Shown: positions 8,261 to 20,938, numbered from the stretch's first letter. The stretch is DNA of 64,000 nt from Bacteroides ndongoniae (GCF_900108345.1 NZ_FNVV01000013.1:124001-188000), one strand, 5' to 3'. The notes: a model not told the origin generated them from the sequence alone. Made by a program: numbers and translations.

Positions 8261-9445
8261 ATGGCTAAAGAGAAATTCGAACGTACCAAACCTCACGTAA
8301 ACATTGGTACAATTGGTCACGTAGACCACGGTAAAACCACGTTGACAGCTGCTATCACTACAGTGTTGGCAAAGAAAGGTCTGTCAGAAGTTAAGTCTTT
8401 CGATCAGATTGATAACGCTCCTGAAGAAAAGGAAAGAGGTATCACTATCAATACTTCTCACGTAGAATATGAAACTGCTAACCGTCACTATGCTCACGTA
8501 GACTGCCCGGGACACGCCGACTACGTAAAGAACATGGTTACTGGTGCTGCTCAGATGGATGGTGCTATCATCGTAGTTGCTGCAACTGATGGTCCGATGC
8601 CTCAGACTCGTGAGCACATCCTGTTGGCTCGTCAGGTAAACGTACCGAGACTTGTTGTATTTATGAACAAGTGCGATATGGTAGACGATCCCGAAATGTT
8701 GGAGCTTGTTGAAATGGAAATGCGTGAACTGTTGTCTGCTTATGAATTTGATGGTGACAACACTCCGTTTATCCAGGGTTCTGCTCTTGGCGCATTGAAC
8801 GGCGTTGAAAAGTGGGAAGAGAAAGTTATGGAGTTGATGGATGCTTGCGATACTTGGATTCCTCTGCCTCCGCGTGATATCGATAAACCTTTCTTGATGC
8901 CTGTTGAGGACGTATTCTCAATTACTGGTCGTGGTACTGTAGCAACTGGTCGTATCGAGGCTGGTGTTATTCACGTAGGTGATGAAGTTGAAATCCTTGG
9001 TTTGGGTGAAGACAAGAAGTCAGTTGTAACTGGTGTTGAAATGTTCCGCAAACTGTTGGACGAAGGTGAAGCTGGTGATAACGTAGGTCTGTTGCTCCGT
9101 GGTATCGACAAGAACGAAATCAAACGTGGTATGGTTCTCTGCAAGCCGGGTCAGATTAAGCCTCACTCTAAGTTCAAAGCTTCTATCTATGTTTTGAAGA
9201 AAGAAGAAGGTGGTCGTCACACTCCGTTCCACAACAAATACCGTCCTCAGTTCTATCTGCGTACTATGGACTGTACAGGTGAAATCACTCTCCCTGAAGG
9301 TGTAGAAATGGTAATGCCTGGTGATAACGTAGAAATCACTGTTACTTTGATCTATCCGGTTGCCTTGAACGTAGGTTTGCGTTTCGCTATCCGCGAAGGT
9401 GGACGTACAGTAGGTTCTGGTCAGATTACAGAAATTCTGGACTAA
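8261..9445 (+). CDS. tuf: Translation elongation factor Tu
   Basis: A 394-aa GTPase that delivers aminoacyl-tRNA to the ribosome. G motifs are intact: GHVDHGKT (residues 19-26), DCPGHADY and NKCD, followed by beta-barrel domains II and III. It is the only tuf in the window, and the str operon here has none after fusA. It is cotranscribed with three upstream tRNAs and probably with tRNA-Trp, secE and nusG. Codon use is strongly biased, as expected for a very highly expressed gene. Confidence 0.99.
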   Translation: MAKEKFERTKPHVNIGTIGHVDHGKTTLTAAITTVLAKKGLSEVKSFDQIDNAPEEKERGITINTSHVEYETANRHYAHVDCPGHADYVKNMVTGAAQMDGAIIVVAATDGPMPQTREHILLARQVNVPRLVVFMNKCDMVDDPEMLELVEMEMRELLSAYEFDGDNTPFIQGSALGALNGVEKWEEKVMELMDACDTWIPLPPRDIDKPFLMPVEDVFSITGRGTVATGRIEAGVIHVGDEVEILGLGEDKKSVVTGVEMFRKLLDEGEAGDNVGLLLRGIDKNEIKRGMVLCKPGQIKPHSKFKASIYVLKKEEGGRHTPFHNKYRPQFYLRTMDCTGEITLPEGVEMVMPGDNVEITVTLIYPVALNVGLRFAIREGGRTVGSGQITEILD

Positions 9446-9461
9446 TAGTCTAAATATATAA

Positions 9462-9492
9462 ATCAGTTCCCGGTCTTCAGCTGGGAACTGAT
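9462..9492 (+). terminator. Hairpin between tuf and tRNA-Trp (attenuator or processing site)
   Basis: ATCAGTTCCC (9462-9471) is the exact reverse complement of GGGAACTGAT (9483-9492), with an 11-base loop. Only ATGTTC follows, not a T tract, so it is better read as an mRNA-stabilising, processing or partial-termination hairpin than as a full terminator. Confidence 0.5.
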
Positions 9493-9501
9493 TATGTTCA
9501 A

Positions 9502-9574
9502 ACGGGAGTAGCTCAGTTGGTAGAGCACCGGTCTCCAAAACCGGGTGTCGGGAGTTCGAGCCTCTCCTCCCGTG
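9502..9574 (+). tRNA. tRNA-Trp (anticodon CCA)
   Basis: A 73-base cloverleaf: acceptor ACGGGAG (9502-9508) with CTCCCGT (9567-9573), discriminator G9574, anticodon stem CCGGT/ACCGG with CCA at 9535-9537. It lies between tuf and secE, an order common in Bacteroidota. Confidence 0.96.
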
Positions 9575-9588
9575 CTAATATTTTTAAA

Positions 9589-9777
9589 ATGAAGAAGATT
9601 ATAGCTTATTTTAAAGAGACTTACGACGAACTTGTGCATAAAGTGTCGTGGCCCACGTATTCTGAACTTACTAGCAGTGCAGTAGTTGTTTTATATGCTT
9701 CCCTACTAATTGCAGTGGTAGTATTTCTGATGGATCTATGTTTCCAGAATGTAATGGAATTTGTTTATCCACATTAA
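9589..9777 (+). CDS. secE: Preprotein translocase subunit SecE
   Basis: A 62-aa, single-helix SecE that clamps SecY. The start MKKIIAYFKETYDELVHKVS is followed by the conserved WPTYSEL motif (residues 21-27) and one membrane helix (about 31-54). The ATG at 9589 is chosen because the frame further upstream runs through tRNA-Trp. nusG follows after 13 bases. Confidence 0.93.
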   Translation: MKKIIAYFKETYDELVHKVSWPTYSELTSSAVVVLYASLLIAVVVFLMDLCFQNVMEFVYPH

Positions 9778-9790
9778 AAATTAAGGAAAA

Positions 9791-10333
9791 ATGTCTGAGG
9801 TTGAAAAGAAGTGGTACGTTCTGCGTGCTATTAGCGGAAAAGAAACTAAGGTAAAGGAATACCTTGAAGCTGATATTAAGAACAGCGACCTTGGTGATTA
9901 TGTATCTCAGGTGTTGATTCCTACCGAAAAGGTATACCAGGTTCGCAATGGTAAGAAAATTGTGAAGGAAAGAAGTTATCTTCCTGGGTATGTTTTGGTG
10001 GAGGCTGCTCTTGTGGGTGAGGTTGCTCATCATTTGAGAAATACTCCTAATGTGATAGGCTTTTTAGGTGGATCAGAAAAACCGGTTCCTTTGAGACAAT
10101 CGGAGGTTAACCGTATTCTTGGTACGGTCGATGAACTTCAGGATGCAACTGAAGAGTTGAATATCCCGTATGTTGTCGGCGAGACGGTAAAGGTGAATTA
10201 CGGTCCGTTCACAGGCTTCAGTGGAATCATTGAGGAAGTGAATACTGAGAAGAAGAAACTGAAGGTCATGGTAAAGATATTTGGGCGGAAAACTCCGCTT
10301 GAATTAGGCTTTATGCAAGTTGAGAAAGAATAG
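9791..10333 (+). CDS. nusG: Transcription termination/antitermination protein NusG
   Basis: A 180-aa protein with the N-terminal NGN domain (starts MSEVEKKWYVLRAISGKE; PGYVLVEA near residue 65), which binds the RNA polymerase clamp, and a C-terminal KOW domain (about 125-178; GETVKVNYGPFTGFSG), which contacts Rho or S10. It sits in the usual secE-nusG-rplK order. A 58-base gap precedes rplK. Confidence 0.97.
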   Translation: MSEVEKKWYVLRAISGKETKVKEYLEADIKNSDLGDYVSQVLIPTEKVYQVRNGKKIVKERSYLPGYVLVEAALVGEVAHHLRNTPNVIGFLGGSEKPVPLRQSEVNRILGTVDELQDATEELNIPYVVGETVKVNYGPFTGFSGIIEEVNTEKKKLKVMVKIFGRKTPLELGFMQVEKE

Positions 10334-10391
10334 TGCAGGTGTTACGCTGTAGTATTCTTCATTAATGTTTTATATATAAATCATTAAAAAA

Positions 10392-10835
10392 ATGGCTAAA
10401 GAAGTTGCTGGACTAATCAAATTACAGATTAAAGGAGGCGCGGCAAATCCATCACCTCCCGTTGGACCTGCATTGGGTTCTAAGGGAATCAATATCATGG
10501 AATTTTGCAAGCAATTCAACGCCAGAACCCAAGACAAAGCAGGAAAGATACTTCCTGTTATTATCACTTACTACGCAGACAAGTCTTTCGATTTTGTAAT
10601 CAAGACTCCTCCCGTTGCTATTCAGTTGCTTGAAATAGCTAAGGTAAAGAGTGGTTCTGCTGAGCCTAACCGTAAGAAAGTTGCCGAGGTAACTTGGGAA
10701 CAGGTACGTGCAATTGCTCAAGACAAATTGGTTGACTTGAACTGTTTTACTGTAGAAGCTGCTATGAAAATGGTTGCAGGTACAGCGAGAAGTATGGGTA
10801 TTACTGTAAAAGGGGAGTTCCCGGTTAATAATTAA
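10392..10835 (+). CDS. rplK: 50S ribosomal protein uL11
   Basis: A 147-aa protein with the family N terminus [20 protein letters not shown] and a C-terminal domain that binds the 23S GTPase-associated centre. It forms the base of the L7/L12 stalk with L10. First of the rplKAJL genes; rplA starts 15 bases later. Confidence 0.98.
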   Translation: MAKEVAGLIKLQIKGGAANPSPPVGPALGSKGINIMEFCKQFNARTQDKAGKILPVIITYYADKSFDFVIKTPPVAIQLLEIAKVKSGSAEPNRKKVAEVTWEQVRAIAQDKLVDLNCFTVEAAMKMVAGTARSMGITVKGEFPVNN

Positions 10836-10850
10836 TAAACTTCAATTAGA

Positions 10851-11549
10851 ATGGGTAAACTGACAAAAAATCAAAAGTTAGCTGCAGAAAAAATTGAAGC
10901 AGGGAAAGCATACTCTCTCAAAGAAGCTTCTCAATTGGTAAAGGATATCACTTTTACTAAGTTTGATGCTTCATTGGATATAGACGTACGTTTGGGCGTT
11001 GACCCTCGTAAAGCTAACCAGATGGTGAGAGGCGTTGTATCACTTCCTCATGGAACAGGTAAGGTTGTACGGGTTTTGGTACTTTGTACTCCCGATGCTG
11101 AAGCTGCTGCAAAAGAAGCTGGTGCTGACTATGTTGGTCTTGACGAATATATTGAAAAGATCAAAGGTGGATGGACTGATGTTGATGTGATTATCACGAT
11201 GCCGTCTATCATGGGTAAAATTGGTGCACTCGGTCGTGTGCTCGGTCCCCGTGGATTGATGCCTAACCCGAAAAGTGGCACTGTAACTATGGATGTTGCT
11301 AAAGCTGTAAGAGAAGTAAAACAAGGTAAGATCGACTTTAAGGTTGATAAGAGTGGTATTGTTCATACTTCAATTGGCAAAGTTTCATTTAGTGCTGAGC
11401 AAATTCGCGATAATGCGAAAGAATTCATCTCTACTTTGAATAAATTGAAGCCGACCGCAGCCAAGGGTACATATATTAAGAGTATTTATCTTTCTAGCAC
11501 AATGAGTGCAGGCATTAAGATTGACCCGAAATCTGTTGAAGAAATCTAA
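10851..11549 (+). CDS. rplA: 50S ribosomal protein uL1
   Basis: A 232-aa protein of the mobile L1 stalk near the E site. It contains the family signature region around [18 protein letters not shown] (about residues 125-142). In many bacteria L1 also represses its own operon; no obvious leader mimic was identified here. It lies 15 bases from both rplK and rplJ. Confidence 0.98.
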   Translation: MGKLTKNQKLAAEKIEAGKAYSLKEASQLVKDITFTKFDASLDIDVRLGVDPRKANQMVRGVVSLPHGTGKVVRVLVLCTPDAEAAAKEAGADYVGLDEYIEKIKGGWTDVDVIITMPSIMGKIGALGRVLGPRGLMPNPKSGTVTMDVAKAVREVKQGKIDFKVDKSGIVHTSIGKVSFSAEQIRDNAKEFISTLNKLKPTAAKGTYIKSIYLSSTMSAGIKIDPKSVEEI

Positions 11550-11564
11550 TAAAACGGAGTAATA

Positions 11565-12086
11565 ATGAGAAAGGAAGATAAAAGTACGATTATTGAGCAG
11601 ATTGCTGCTACAGTAAAGGAATATGGCCATTTCTATCTGGTAGATACTACAGCTATGAATGCTGCTGCTACTAGCGCATTAAGAGCTGAGTGTTTCAAGG
11701 CAGGCATTAAGCTGATGGTGGTTAAGAATACTCTTTTCCACAAAGCTTTGGAAAGCTTGGAGGGCGATTTTTCTCCGGTTTATGGATGCTTGAAAGGAAC
11801 AACTGCCGTAATGTTCTGCAATGTTGCAAACGCACCGGCTAAGTTGATCAAGGATAAGGCTAAAGATGGTATTCCTGGACTGAAGGCTGCATATGCAGAG
11901 GAAAGCTTCTATGTTGGTGCTGACCAGTTGGATGCTCTCGTAGCTATTAAGAGTAAAAATGAAGTTATTGCTGATATTGTTGCATTGCTGCAATCTCCGG
12001 CCAAGAACGTTATTTCTGCTCTGCAATCAGGTGGTAACACCCTTCACGGAGTTCTCAAAACTCTTGGTGAACGTACCGAAGCGTAA
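11565..12086 (+). CDS. rplJ: 50S ribosomal protein uL10
   Basis: A 173-aa protein beginning MRKEDKSTIIEQIAATVKEY. The N-terminal domain binds 23S rRNA, and the C-terminal helix holds L7/L12 dimers. The gap to rplL is 97 bases, longer than elsewhere in the cluster, and contains complementary AAGCTT copies that could fold in the mRNA. Confidence 0.96.
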   Translation: MRKEDKSTIIEQIAATVKEYGHFYLVDTTAMNAAATSALRAECFKAGIKLMVVKNTLFHKALESLEGDFSPVYGCLKGTTAVMFCNVANAPAKLIKDKAKDGIPGLKAAYAEESFYVGADQLDALVAIKSKNEVIADIVALLQSPAKNVISALQSGGNTLHGVLKTLGERTEA

Positions 12087-12183
12087 GCTTCAAACAAAGA
12101 GTCGCAGGCTTGTTATAAGCTTGTGTGATTCAAAAAAATTATAATCAATTTATTTAGTATTAAACAATTAAAATCATACAAAA

Positions 12184-12561
12184 ATGGCAGATTTGAAAGC
12201 TTTTGCAGAACAATTAGTTAACTTGACAGTAAAAGAAGTTAATGAACTTGCAACAATCTTGAAAGAAGAATATGGTATTGAACCTGCTGCTGCAGCTGTT
12301 GCTGTTGCTGCTGGCCCCGCTGCTGCTGGTGCAGCTGCTGCTGAAGAAAAGACTTCTTTCGATGTAGTATTGAAGAGCGCTGGTGCAGCTAAACTTCAGG
12401 TTGTTAAGGCCGTTAAGGAAGCTTGTGGTCTTGGCTTGAAAGAAGCTAAGGACATGGTTGATGGTGCTCCTAGTGTAGTAAAAGAAGGTTTGGCTAAGGA
12501 CGAAGCAGAATCATTGAAGAAAACATTGGAAGAAGCTGGAGCTGAAGTTGAACTTAAATAA
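12184..12561 (+). CDS. rplL: 50S ribosomal protein bL12 (L7/L12)
   Basis: A 125-aa acidic stalk protein with an N-terminal dimerisation domain (1-35), an alanine-rich hinge (about 37-53; [15 protein letters not shown]) and a C-terminal factor-binding domain ([20 protein letters not shown] onward). It recruits translational GTPases. An attenuator-like hairpin follows before rpoB. Confidence 0.98.
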   Translation: MADLKAFAEQLVNLTVKEVNELATILKEEYGIEPAAAAVAVAAGPAAAGAAAAEEKTSFDVVLKSAGAAKLQVVKAVKEACGLGLKEAKDMVDGAPSVVKEGLAKDEAESLKKTLEEAGAEVELK

Positions 12562-12586
12562 AATTAGCCTGTAAATCAGGTAAGTC

Positions 12587-12625
12587 GGTTAGGAACCCTT
12601 CGTGAAAAGGGTTCTTAACCTTTTT
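12587..12625 (+). terminator. Intrinsic terminator/attenuator between rplL and rpoB
   Basis: GGTTAGGAACCCTT (12587-12600) pairs with AAGGGTTCTTAACC (12607-12620), a 14-pair stem with one G-U and a 6-base loop, followed by TTTTT. Since rpoB has no evident strong promoter of its own, partial readthrough is likely, as at the rplL-rpoB attenuator of enteric bacteria. Confidence 0.75.
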
Positions 12626-12666
12626 GTGTATATATTTAAAATTAAGTTCTACAAATCCATTAACAG

Positions 12667-15600
12667 ATGTCTTCAAATACTGTAAATCAACGAGTTAATT
12701 TTGCTTCAACTAAGAACCCACTGGAATATCCAGATTTCTTGGAAGTACAATTGAAGTCATTTAAAGACTTTTTACAACTGGATACCCCGCCCGAGAAACG
12801 TAAGAACGAGGGACTATACAAGGTATTTGCTGAAAACTTCCCCATAGCTGATACAAGAAACAATTTTGTTCTTGAGTTTTTGGACTACTATATTGATCCG
12901 CCGCGCTATAGCATCGACGAATGTATAGAGCGAGGGCTTACTTATAGTGTCCCCTTGAAGGCAAAGTTGAAACTGTATTGTACCGACCCTGATCACGAGG
13001 ATTTTGATACAGTGATTCAGGATGTCTTTTTGGGACCTATCCCTTATATGACCGATAAGGCGACGTTCGTTATTAATGGTGCTGAGCGTGTTGTTGTATC
13101 GCAGTTGCACCGTTCTCCGGGTGTGTTCTTTGGTCAGAGCGTACATGCTAATGGTACAAAATTATATTCTGCCCGTATTATTCCGTTTAAAGGCTCTTGG
13201 ATCGAATTTGCTACAGACATTAACAACGTTATGTATGCATATATCGACCGTAAGAAGAAGTTACCTGTAACAACTTTGCTTAGAGCTATTGGTTTCGAGA
13301 ATGATAAAGATATTCTTGAAATTTTCGATTTGGCAGAAGACGTGAAAGTGAACAAGGCCAATCTGAAGAAGATTGTGGGCCGTAAGTTGGCTGCACGTGT
13401 GTTGAAAACGTGGATTGAAGATTTTGTTGATGAGGATACCGGTGAAGTAGTTTCTATCGAGCGTAACGAGGTTGTTATCGACCGCGAAACTGTAATTGAA
13501 CCGGAACATATTGATATTATTCTTGAGTCAGGCATTCAGAATATCCTTGTTCATAAGGAAGAACCGAACCAGTCTGATTACTCTATTATATATAATACCC
13601 TGCAGAAGGACCCGAGTAACTCTGAGAAGGAAGCTGTCCTTTACATCTATCGTCAGTTGCGTAATGCCGATCCTGCCGATGATGCGAGTGCCCGTGAAGT
13701 CATCAATAATCTGTTCTTCTCTGAAAAGAGATATGATTTGGGTGATGTTGGTCGTTACCGTATCAATAAGAAACTGAATCTGACAACAGATATGTCTGTA
13801 AGGGTACTTACAAAAGAAGATATTATTGAGATTATCAAGTATCTGATTGAATTGATTAACTCGAAGGCTGATGTCGATGATATCGACCACTTGAGCAACC
13901 GTCGTGTACGTACAGTGGGAGAGCAGCTTTCCAATCAGTTTGCTATCGGTCTGGCCCGTATGTCACGTACGATTCGTGAACGCATGAATGTCCGTGATAA
14001 TGAGGTGTTCACTCCGATTGATTTGATCAATGCGAAGACAATCTCTTCTGTTATAAATTCATTCTTCGGAACGAATGCTTTGTCTCAGTTCATGGATCAG
14101 ACCAATCCTCTGGCAGAAATTACGCACAAGCGCCGTATGTCTGCGCTGGGTCCTGGTGGTTTGTCTCGTGAACGTGCAGGTTTCGAGGTGCGCGACGTAC
14201 ACTATACTCACTATGGTCGTCTGTGTCCGATTGAAACGCCTGAAGGTCCGAACATCGGTTTGATTTCTTCGCTCTGTGTATTTGCGAAGATCAATGATCT
14301 GGGCTTTATTGAGACTCCTTACCGTAAGGTTTCCAACGGCAAGGTCGATTTGTCGCCCGAAGGTTTGCTTTACCTGTCGGCCGAAGAAGAAGAAGGCAAG
14401 ATTATTGCGCAGGGAAATGCACCGTTGAATGATGACGGTACGTTTATTCGCGATAAGGTTAAGTCACGTCAGGATGCCGATTACCCGGTTGTACCGCCCA
14501 GTGAAGTAGAATTGATGGACGTATCTCCGCAGCAGATTGCCTCTATTGCCGCTTCATTGATTCCGTTCCTTGAGCACGATGATGCTAACCGTGCGTTGAT
14601 GGGATCGAACATGATGCGCCAGGCTGTTCCTCTGCTTCGTAGCGAAGCGCCGATTGTGGGTACTGGTATCGAGCGTCAGTTGGCTCGTGATTCTCGTACA
14701 CAAATCGCTGCCGAGGGTGAAGGTGTGGTTGATTTCGTAGACGCAACAACGATTCGCATCCTTTACGACCGTACGGAAGATGAAGAATTTGTAAGTTTTG
14801 AGCCTGCATTGAAGGAATACCGCATTCCGAAATGGCGCAGAACGAACCAGAATATGACCATCGACCTCCGCCCGATTTGTGAAAAGGGTCAACGTGTGAC
14901 GAAAGGCCAGATCCTGACCGAAGGTTATTCTACCGAAAATGGTGAATTGGCATTGGGTAAGAACCTTTTGGTGGCTTATATGCCTTGGAAGGGTTACAAC
15001 TACGAGGATGCTATTGTATTGAATGAACGTGTTGTTCGTGAAGATATTTTGACTTCTGTACACGTTGAAGAATATTCTTTGGAAGTTCGTGAAACGAAAC
15101 GTGGTATGGAAGAATTGACGTCAGATATTCCTAACGTCAGTGAAGAAGCTACGAAAGACTTGGATGATAATGGTATTGTTCGTGTAGGTGCTCGCATCGA
15201 GCCGGGTGATATCCTTATCGGTAAGATTACTCCGAAGGGTGAATCTGATCCGTCGCCGGAGGAGAAACTTCTTCGTGCTATCTTTGGTGACAAGGCTGGC
15301 GATGTGAAAGACGCTTCTTTGAAGGCATCTCCGTCATTGAAGGGTGTTGTTATCGGCAAGCGTCTGTTCTCGCGTGTTATCAAGACCCGCAGCTCTAAGC
15401 TGGCCGACAAGGCACTGTTGCCCAAGATCGATGATGAATTTGAAGGAAAGGTTGCTGATCTGAAAAAGATCCTTATCAATAAGCTGTTGAAGCTGACAGA
15501 AAACTACACATCCGAAGGTGTGAAGGATTATCTGGGAACCGACGTAATCGCTAAAGGCGCACGTTTCTCAGCTTCCGATTTCAGCGATCTTGATTTCACA

Positions 15601-16479
15601 ACCATACAGTTAAGCAACTGGACGAAAGACGCACATACCAATGAGCTGATCCATGCTTTGATAATGAACTTCATCAGAAAGTACAAAGAGCTGGATGCAG
15701 AACTGAAGCGTAAGAAGTTTGCCATTACCATTGGTGATGAGCTGCCTGCCGGTATTATTCAGATGGCGAAAGTTTATATCGCCAAGAAACGTAAGATCGG
15801 TGTTGGTGATAAGATGGCAGGTCGTCACGGAAATAAGGGTATTGTTTCTCGTGTCGTTCGTCAGGAGGATATGCCGTTCTTGGCCGACGGTACACCGGTA
15901 GATATTGTATTGAACCCGCTGGGTGTGCCTTCGCGTATGAACATCGGACAGATATTCGAGGCTGTTTTAGGTAGTGCCGGAAAGAAACTGGGCGTGAAGT
16001 TTGCTACTCCTATCTTCGATGGTGCTACGCTGGACGACTTGAATGAATGGACTGACAAGGCTGGACTGCCGCGTTACGGAAAGACAACTCTGTACGATGG
16101 TGGTACGGGTGAAGCCTTCGAGCAGCAGGCTACTGTAGGTGTGACTTATATGTTGAAACTGGGTCACATGGTTGAGGATAAGATGCATGCACGTTCTATT
16201 GGACCGTACTCGTTGATTACCCAGCAGCCGTTAGGTGGTAAAGCTCAGTTTGGTGGTCAGCGTTTCGGAGAAATGGAGGTTTGGGCATTGGAAGCCTTTG
16301 GCGCTGCCCACATTCTGCAGGAGATTTTGACAATCAAGTCTGATGACGTTGTAGGACGTTCCAAGGCATACGAAGCTATTGTGAAGGGTGAGCCTATGCC
16401 TACTCCGGGCATTCCTGAGTCGTTGAATGTGTTGTTGCACGAGTTGAGAGGCTTGGGACTGAGTATCAACTTGGAATAA
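12667..16479 (+). CDS. rpoB: DNA-directed RNA polymerase subunit beta
   Basis: A 1270-aa beta subunit. The rifampicin-pocket region [18 protein letters not shown], followed by MSALGPGG (about residues 470-498), keeps the sensitive-type Asp, His and Ser residues, the last at Ser492. [12 protein letters not shown], part of the catalytic region, lies near residue 1050, and the C terminus contains the [20 protein letters not shown] clamp region. It is followed by rpoC after 52 bases. Confidence 0.99.
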   Translation: MSSNTVNQRVNFASTKNPLEYPDFLEVQLKSFKDFLQLDTPPEKRKNEGLYKVFAENFPIADTRNNFVLEFLDYYIDPPRYSIDECIERGLTYSVPLKAKLKLYCTDPDHEDFDTVIQDVFLGPIPYMTDKATFVINGAERVVVSQLHRSPGVFFGQSVHANGTKLYSARIIPFKGSWIEFATDINNVMYAYIDRKKKLPVTTLLRAIGFENDKDILEIFDLAEDVKVNKANLKKIVGRKLAARVLKTWIEDFVDEDTGEVVSIERNEVVIDRETVIEPEHIDIILESGIQNILVHKEEPNQSDYSIIYNTLQKDPSNSEKEAVLYIYRQLRNADPADDASAREVINNLFFSEKRYDLGDVGRYRINKKLNLTTDMSVRVLTKEDIIEIIKYLIELINSKADVDDIDHLSNRRVRTVGEQLSNQFAIGLARMSRTIRERMNVRDNEVFTPIDLINAKTISSVINSFFGTNALSQFMDQTNPLAEITHKRRMSALGPGGLSRERAGFEVRDVHYTHYGRLCPIETPEGPNIGLISSLCVFAKINDLGFIETPYRKVSNGKVDLSPEGLLYLSAEEEEGKIIAQGNAPLNDDGTFIRDKVKSRQDADYPVVPPSEVELMDVSPQQIASIAASLIPFLEHDDANRALMGSNMMRQAVPLLRSEAPIVGTGIERQLARDSRTQIAAEGEGVVDFVDATTIRILYDRTEDEEFVSFEPALKEYRIPKWRRTNQNMTIDLRPICEKGQRVTKGQILTEGYSTENGELALGKNLLVAYMPWKGYNYEDAIVLNERVVREDILTSVHVEEYSLEVRETKRGMEELTSDIPNVSEEATKDLDDNGIVRVGARIEPGDILIGKITPKGESDPSPEEKLLRAIFGDKAGDVKDASLKASPSLKGVVIGKRLFSRVIKTRSSKLADKALLPKIDDEFEGKVADLKKILINKLLKLTENYTSEGVKDYLGTDVIAKGARFSASDFSDLDFTTIQLSNWTKDAHTNELIHALIMNFIRKYKELDAELKRKKFAITIGDELPAGIIQMAKVYIAKKRKIGVGDKMAGRHGNKGIVSRVVRQEDMPFLADGTPVDIVLNPLGVPSRMNIGQIFEAVLGSAGKKLGVKFATPIFDGATLDDLNEWTDKAGLPRYGKTTLYDGGTGEAFEQQATVGVTYMLKLGHMVEDKMHARSIGPYSLITQQPLGGKAQFGGQRFGEMEVWALEAFGAAHILQEILTIKSDDVVGRSKAYEAIVKGEPMPTPGIPESLNVLLHELRGLGLSINLE

Positions 16480-16531
16480 CTAACGTCTGCTTATCAATAA
16501 TCAATTGTCAATTATCAATTATATATAAAGT

Positions 16532-19500
16532 ATGGCTTTTAGAAAAGATAATAAGATAAAGAGTAATTTCTCGAAAATCTCAATCGGTTTGGCCTCTCCC
16601 GAGGAAATCCTGGAGAATTCGAGTGGTGAAGTTTTAAAGCCTGAAACCATCAACTATCGTACGTACAAGCCTGAACGGGACGGTCTGTTTTGCGAACGTA
16701 TCTTCGGACCCGTCAAGGACTATGAGTGCCATTGTGGTAAATACAAGCGCATTCGTTATAAAGGAATTGTCTGCGACCGTTGTGGTGTTGAAGTAACCGA
16801 AAAGAAAGTTCGCCGTGAACGTATGGGACACATCCAGTTGGTAGTGCCTGTTGCACACATCTGGTATTTCCGTTCATTGCCTAATAAAATCGGCTATTTG
16901 TTGGGATTGCCCACAAAGAAGCTCGATGCCATTATTTATTACGAGCGTTATGTCGTTATTCAGCCGGGTGTTTTGTCTGACGAAGTAGCGAAATACGATT
17001 TGCTTGAAGAAGGCGAATATCTGGATCTTTTGGAGAAACTGCCTAAGGAAAACCAGTTCCTTGAAGACTCCGATCCGAATAAGTTTATCGCCAAGATGGG
17101 TGCCGAGGCTATTTACGACCTGTTGTCGCACATCGATCTGGATGCTCTGTCTTACGAACTGCGCCACCGTGCAGGAAGCGATGCTTCGCAACAACGTAAG
17201 ACTGAAGCTTTGAAGCGTCTTCAGGTAGTAGAATCGTTCCGTGCTTCGCGTGGACGCAACAAGCCCGAATGGATGATTGTACGCATTGTCCCCGTCATTC
17301 CGCCCGAACTTCGTCCGTTGGTTCCGTTGGATGGTGGACGTTTTGCAACTTCCGACTTGAACGACCTTTACCGTCGTGTTATCATACGTAACAACCGTCT
17401 GAAACGACTCATTGAGATTAAGGCTCCTGAGGTGATTCTGCGTAATGAAAAACGTATGTTGCAGGAAGCTGTCGATTCATTGTTCGACAACTCGCGTAAG
17501 TCAAGTGCAGTGAAGACCGACGCTAACCGTCCTTTGAAGTCTCTTTCCGACAGTTTGAAAGGTAAGCAAGGACGTTTCCGTCAGAACTTGCTGGGTAAAC
17601 GTGTCGACTATTCTGCACGTTCGGTAATCGTTGTAGGTCCGGAACTGAGAATGGGCGAATGCGGTATTCCTAAACTGATGGCTGCCGAGCTTTACAAACC
17701 GTTTATCATCCGTAAGCTGATTGAGCGCGGTATTGTGAAGACTGTAAAGAGCGCCAAGAAGATTGTAGACCGCAAGGAGCCTGTTATCTGGGATATCCTT
17801 GAGCATGTGATGAAAGGTCATCCGGTGTTGCTGAACCGTGCCCCGACACTGCACCGTCTGGGTATTCAGGCATTCCAGCCGAAGATGATCGAAGGTAAGG
17901 CTATTCAGTTGCACCCGTTGGCTTGTACGGCATTCAACGCCGACTTCGACGGTGACCAGATGGCCGTTCACTTGCCTTTGAGCAACGAGGCAATTCTGGA
18001 AGCACAGATGCTGATGCTTCAGTCGCACAACATCTTGAATCCTGCCAACGGTGCTCCTATCACAGTGCCTGCACAGGATATGGTGCTTGGTTTGTATTAC
18101 ATCACCAAGTTGCGTAAGGGTGCCAAAGGTGAAGGCTTGACTTTCTATGGTCCCGAAGAAGCGCTTATTGCCTACAATGAAGGTAAGTGCGACATTCACG
18201 CTCCGGTAAGTGTCGTAGTCAAGGATGTGGACGAGAATGGAAATATCGTCGACAAAATGATGCATGATACTTCTGTAGGACGTGTTATTGTGAATGAGAT
18301 AGTACCTGCTAAAGCCGGTTATATCAATACGATTATATCTAAAAAGTCACTTCGCGATATCATCAGCCACGTAATCAAGGTTTGTGGTGTGTCCGAAGCT
18401 GCCGACTTCCTGGATGGAATCAAGAACCTGGGTTACTACATGGCCTTCAAGGGTGGTTTGTCGTTCAACTTGGGCGATATCATCATCCCCGAAGAGAAAG
18501 AGGCCTTGGTACAGAAGGGATATGAAGAGGTAGAGCAGGTGATCAATAACTATAATATGGGTTTCATCACCAATAATGAACGTTATAATCAGGTGATTGA
18601 TATCTGGACACATGTCAACTCAGAGTTGTCCAATATCTTGATGAAAACCATTTCGAACGACGACCAGGGATTCAACTCTGTATATATGATGCTGGATTCC
18701 GGAGCCCGTGGTTCTAAAGAGCAGATCCGTCAGTTGTCCGGTATGCGTGGTTTGATGGCCAAGCCGCAGAAAGCCGGTGCCGAAGGCGGTCAGATCATCG
18801 AGAACCCGATTCTTTCGAACTTTAAGGAAGGTTTGTCCGTGTTGGAGTACTTTATTTCTACGCACGGTGCCCGTAAGGGTTTGGCCGATACAGCCTTGAA
18901 GACAGCCGATGCCGGATATCTGACACGTCGTCTGGTAGACGTTTCTCACGATGTGATCATCAACGAAGAAGACTGCGGTACGCTTCGTGGATTGGTTTGC
19001 ACGGCATTGAAGAACAACGATGAAGTGATCGCTACTTTGTACGAACGTATTTTGGGACGTGTATCTGTGCACGACATCGTTCATCCTACTACAGGTGAGC
19101 TGATTGTTGCCGGTGGTGAGGAAATCACCGAAGCCATCGCACAGAAGATCGAAGATTCTCCGATCGAAAGTGTCGAAATCCGTTCCGTGCTGACTTGCGA
19201 ATCGAAGAAAGGTGTTTGTGCCAAGTGTTACGGACGTAACCTGGCTACCAGCCGTATGGTACAGAAGGGCGAGGCTGTCGGTGTCATTGCAGCGCAGTCT
19301 ATCGGTGAACCGGGTACACAGCTGACACTTCGTACATTCCACGCCGGTGGTACGGCCGCCAATATTGCGGCCAACGCAAGTATCGTAGCCAAGAACGATG
19401 CCCGTCTGGAGTTTGAGGAACTTCGTACGGTAGACATCGTTGACGAGTCGGGCGAACCGGCCAAGGTAGTTGTAGGCCGTCTGGCTGAAGTACGTTTCGT

Positions 19501-20827
19501 GGATGTAAATACAGGAATCGTGCTTTCTACACACAATGTGCCTTATGGTTCTACTCTGTATGCTGCCGATGGCGAACTGGTAGAGAAGGGCAAGCTGATT
19601 GCCCGTTGGGACCCGTTCAACGCCGTTATCATTACCGAAGCTACCGGTAAGATCGAGTTCGAAGGTGTAATCGAGAATGTAACATATAAGGTAGAATCGG
19701 ATGAATCTACCGGTTTGCGTGAAATCATCATCATCGAGTCGAAGGACAAGACGAAAGTGCCTACCGCACACATCATGACCGAAGACGGCGAACTGATACG
19801 TACTTACAACTTGCCGGTGGGTGGTCACGTTGTTGTGGAAGACGGCCAGAAGGTGAAAGCCGGTGAGGTGATCGTGAAGATTCCGCGTGCCGTAGGTAAG
19901 GCGGGTGATATCACGGGTGGTCTTCCTCGTGTTACCGAGTTGTTCGAAGCACGTAATCCGTCCAATCCTGCCGTGGTTTCCGAAATCGACGGTGAGATTA
20001 CGATGGGTAAGGTAAAACGTGGTAACCGCGAAATTGTCGTTACTTCCAAGACGGGTGAGGTGAAGAAGTATCTGGTACCTCTGTCCAAGCAGATTCTGGT
20101 TCAGGAGAACGACTATGTACGTGCCGGTACTCCGTTGTCCGACGGTGCCATTACTCCGGCCGATATCCTGGCCATCAAAGGTCCTACGGCCGTACAGGAA
20201 TATATCGTGAACGAAGTTCAGGACGTATACCGTCTGCAGGGTGTGAAGATCAACGACAAGCACTTCGAAATCATCGTACGCCAGATGATGCGTAAAGTCG
20301 AAATCGATGAGCCGGGCGATACCCGCTTCCTCGAACAGCAGGTAGTGGACAAGCTGGAGTTCATGGAAGAGAACGACCGCATCTGGGGCAAGAAGGTGGT
20401 TGTCGATGCAGGCGATTCGCAGAACCTGCAACCGGGTCAGATCGTAACTGCCCGCAAGCTGCGTGACGAGAACTCGATGCTGAAGCGTCGTGACATGAAA
20501 CTGGTTGAGGTACGCGATGCCGTTCCCGCCACTTCTACTCAGATTCTTCAGGGTATTACCCGCGCTGCATTGCAGACTTCAAGCTTCATGTCGGCTGCTT
20601 CCTTCCAGGAAACAACGAAGGTGCTCAACGAAGCTGCCATCAACGGTAAGGTCGACAAGCTGGAGGGTATGAAGGAGAACGTGATTTGCGGTCACCTGAT
20701 TCCTGCCGGTACAGGCCAGCGCGAGTTCGAGAAGATCATTGTCGGTTCGAAGGAAGAATACGACCGTATGCTTGCCAACAAGAAGACAGTGCTCGACTAT
20801 GCAGTTGACGAAAAAGTAGAGGAATAA
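16532..20827 (+). CDS. rpoC: DNA-directed RNA polymerase subunit beta'
   Basis: A 1431-aa catalytic subunit. The N-terminal zinc site reads CHCGKY...CDRCG (about residues 67-86). The Mg-binding NADFDGDQM motif has Asp471, Asp473 and Asp475. A second zinc cluster ([14 protein letters not shown]) lies near residue 890. Complete and uninterrupted, it ends the L11-rpoBC block 32 bases before a strong terminator. Confidence 0.99.
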   Translation: MAFRKDNKIKSNFSKISIGLASPEEILENSSGEVLKPETINYRTYKPERDGLFCERIFGPVKDYECHCGKYKRIRYKGIVCDRCGVEVTEKKVRRERMGHIQLVVPVAHIWYFRSLPNKIGYLLGLPTKKLDAIIYYERYVVIQPGVLSDEVAKYDLLEEGEYLDLLEKLPKENQFLEDSDPNKFIAKMGAEAIYDLLSHIDLDALSYELRHRAGSDASQQRKTEALKRLQVVESFRASRGRNKPEWMIVRIVPVIPPELRPLVPLDGGRFATSDLNDLYRRVIIRNNRLKRLIEIKAPEVILRNEKRMLQEAVDSLFDNSRKSSAVKTDANRPLKSLSDSLKGKQGRFRQNLLGKRVDYSARSVIVVGPELRMGECGIPKLMAAELYKPFIIRKLIERGIVKTVKSAKKIVDRKEPVIWDILEHVMKGHPVLLNRAPTLHRLGIQAFQPKMIEGKAIQLHPLACTAFNADFDGDQMAVHLPLSNEAILEAQMLMLQSHNILNPANGAPITVPAQDMVLGLYYITKLRKGAKGEGLTFYGPEEALIAYNEGKCDIHAPVSVVVKDVDENGNIVDKMMHDTSVGRVIVNEIVPAKAGYINTIISKKSLRDIISHVIKVCGVSEAADFLDGIKNLGYYMAFKGGLSFNLGDIIIPEEKEALVQKGYEEVEQVINNYNMGFITNNERYNQVIDIWTHVNSELSNILMKTISNDDQGFNSVYMMLDSGARGSKEQIRQLSGMRGLMAKPQKAGAEGGQIIENPILSNFKEGLSVLEYFISTHGARKGLADTALKTADAGYLTRRLVDVSHDVIINEEDCGTLRGLVCTALKNNDEVIATLYERILGRVSVHDIVHPTTGELIVAGGEEITEAIAQKIEDSPIESVEIRSVLTCESKKGVCAKCYGRNLATSRMVQKGEAVGVIAAQSIGEPGTQLTLRTFHAGGTAANIAANASIVAKNDARLEFEELRTVDIVDESGEPAKVVVGRLAEVRFVDVNTGIVLSTHNVPYGSTLYAADGELVEKGKLIARWDPFNAVIITEATGKIEFEGVIENVTYKVESDESTGLREIIIIESKDKTKVPTAHIMTEDGELIRTYNLPVGGHVVVEDGQKVKAGEVIVKIPRAVGKAGDITGGLPRVTELFEARNPSNPAVVSEIDGEITMGKVKRGNREIVVTSKTGEVKKYLVPLSKQILVQENDYVRAGTPLSDGAITPADILAIKGPTAVQEYIVNEVQDVYRLQGVKINDKHFEIIVRQMMRKVEIDEPGDTRFLEQQVVDKLEFMEENDRIWGKKVVVDAGDSQNLQPGQIVTARKLRDENSMLKRRDMKLVEVRDAVPATSTQILQGITRAALQTSSFMSAASFQETTKVLNEAAINGKVDKLEGMKENVICGHLIPAGTGQREFEKIIVGSKEEYDRMLANKKTVLDYAVDEKVEE

Positions 20828-20858
20828 TCTACCAACAGATAGATATAAAGGAAGAAAG

Positions 20859-20892
20859 GAGATGTGTCAAGGTTGGCACATCTCTTTTTTTT
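20859..20892 (+). terminator. Intrinsic terminator of the rpoBC operon
   Basis: GAGATGTG (20859-20866) pairs with CACATCTC (20877-20884), extended inward by two pairs, with a 6-base loop and then eight T residues. Confidence 0.88.
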
Positions 20893-20938
20893 ATGCCTGT
20901 CGGTCACGAAGCACCCTACCGAAGCCGATGAAATTCTC

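Noticed and set aside
18620..20431. Open frame of 603 codons antisense to rpoC
   Set aside because: Codon bias of rpoC suppresses stops on the other strand; no family, start signal or signal peptide supports it.
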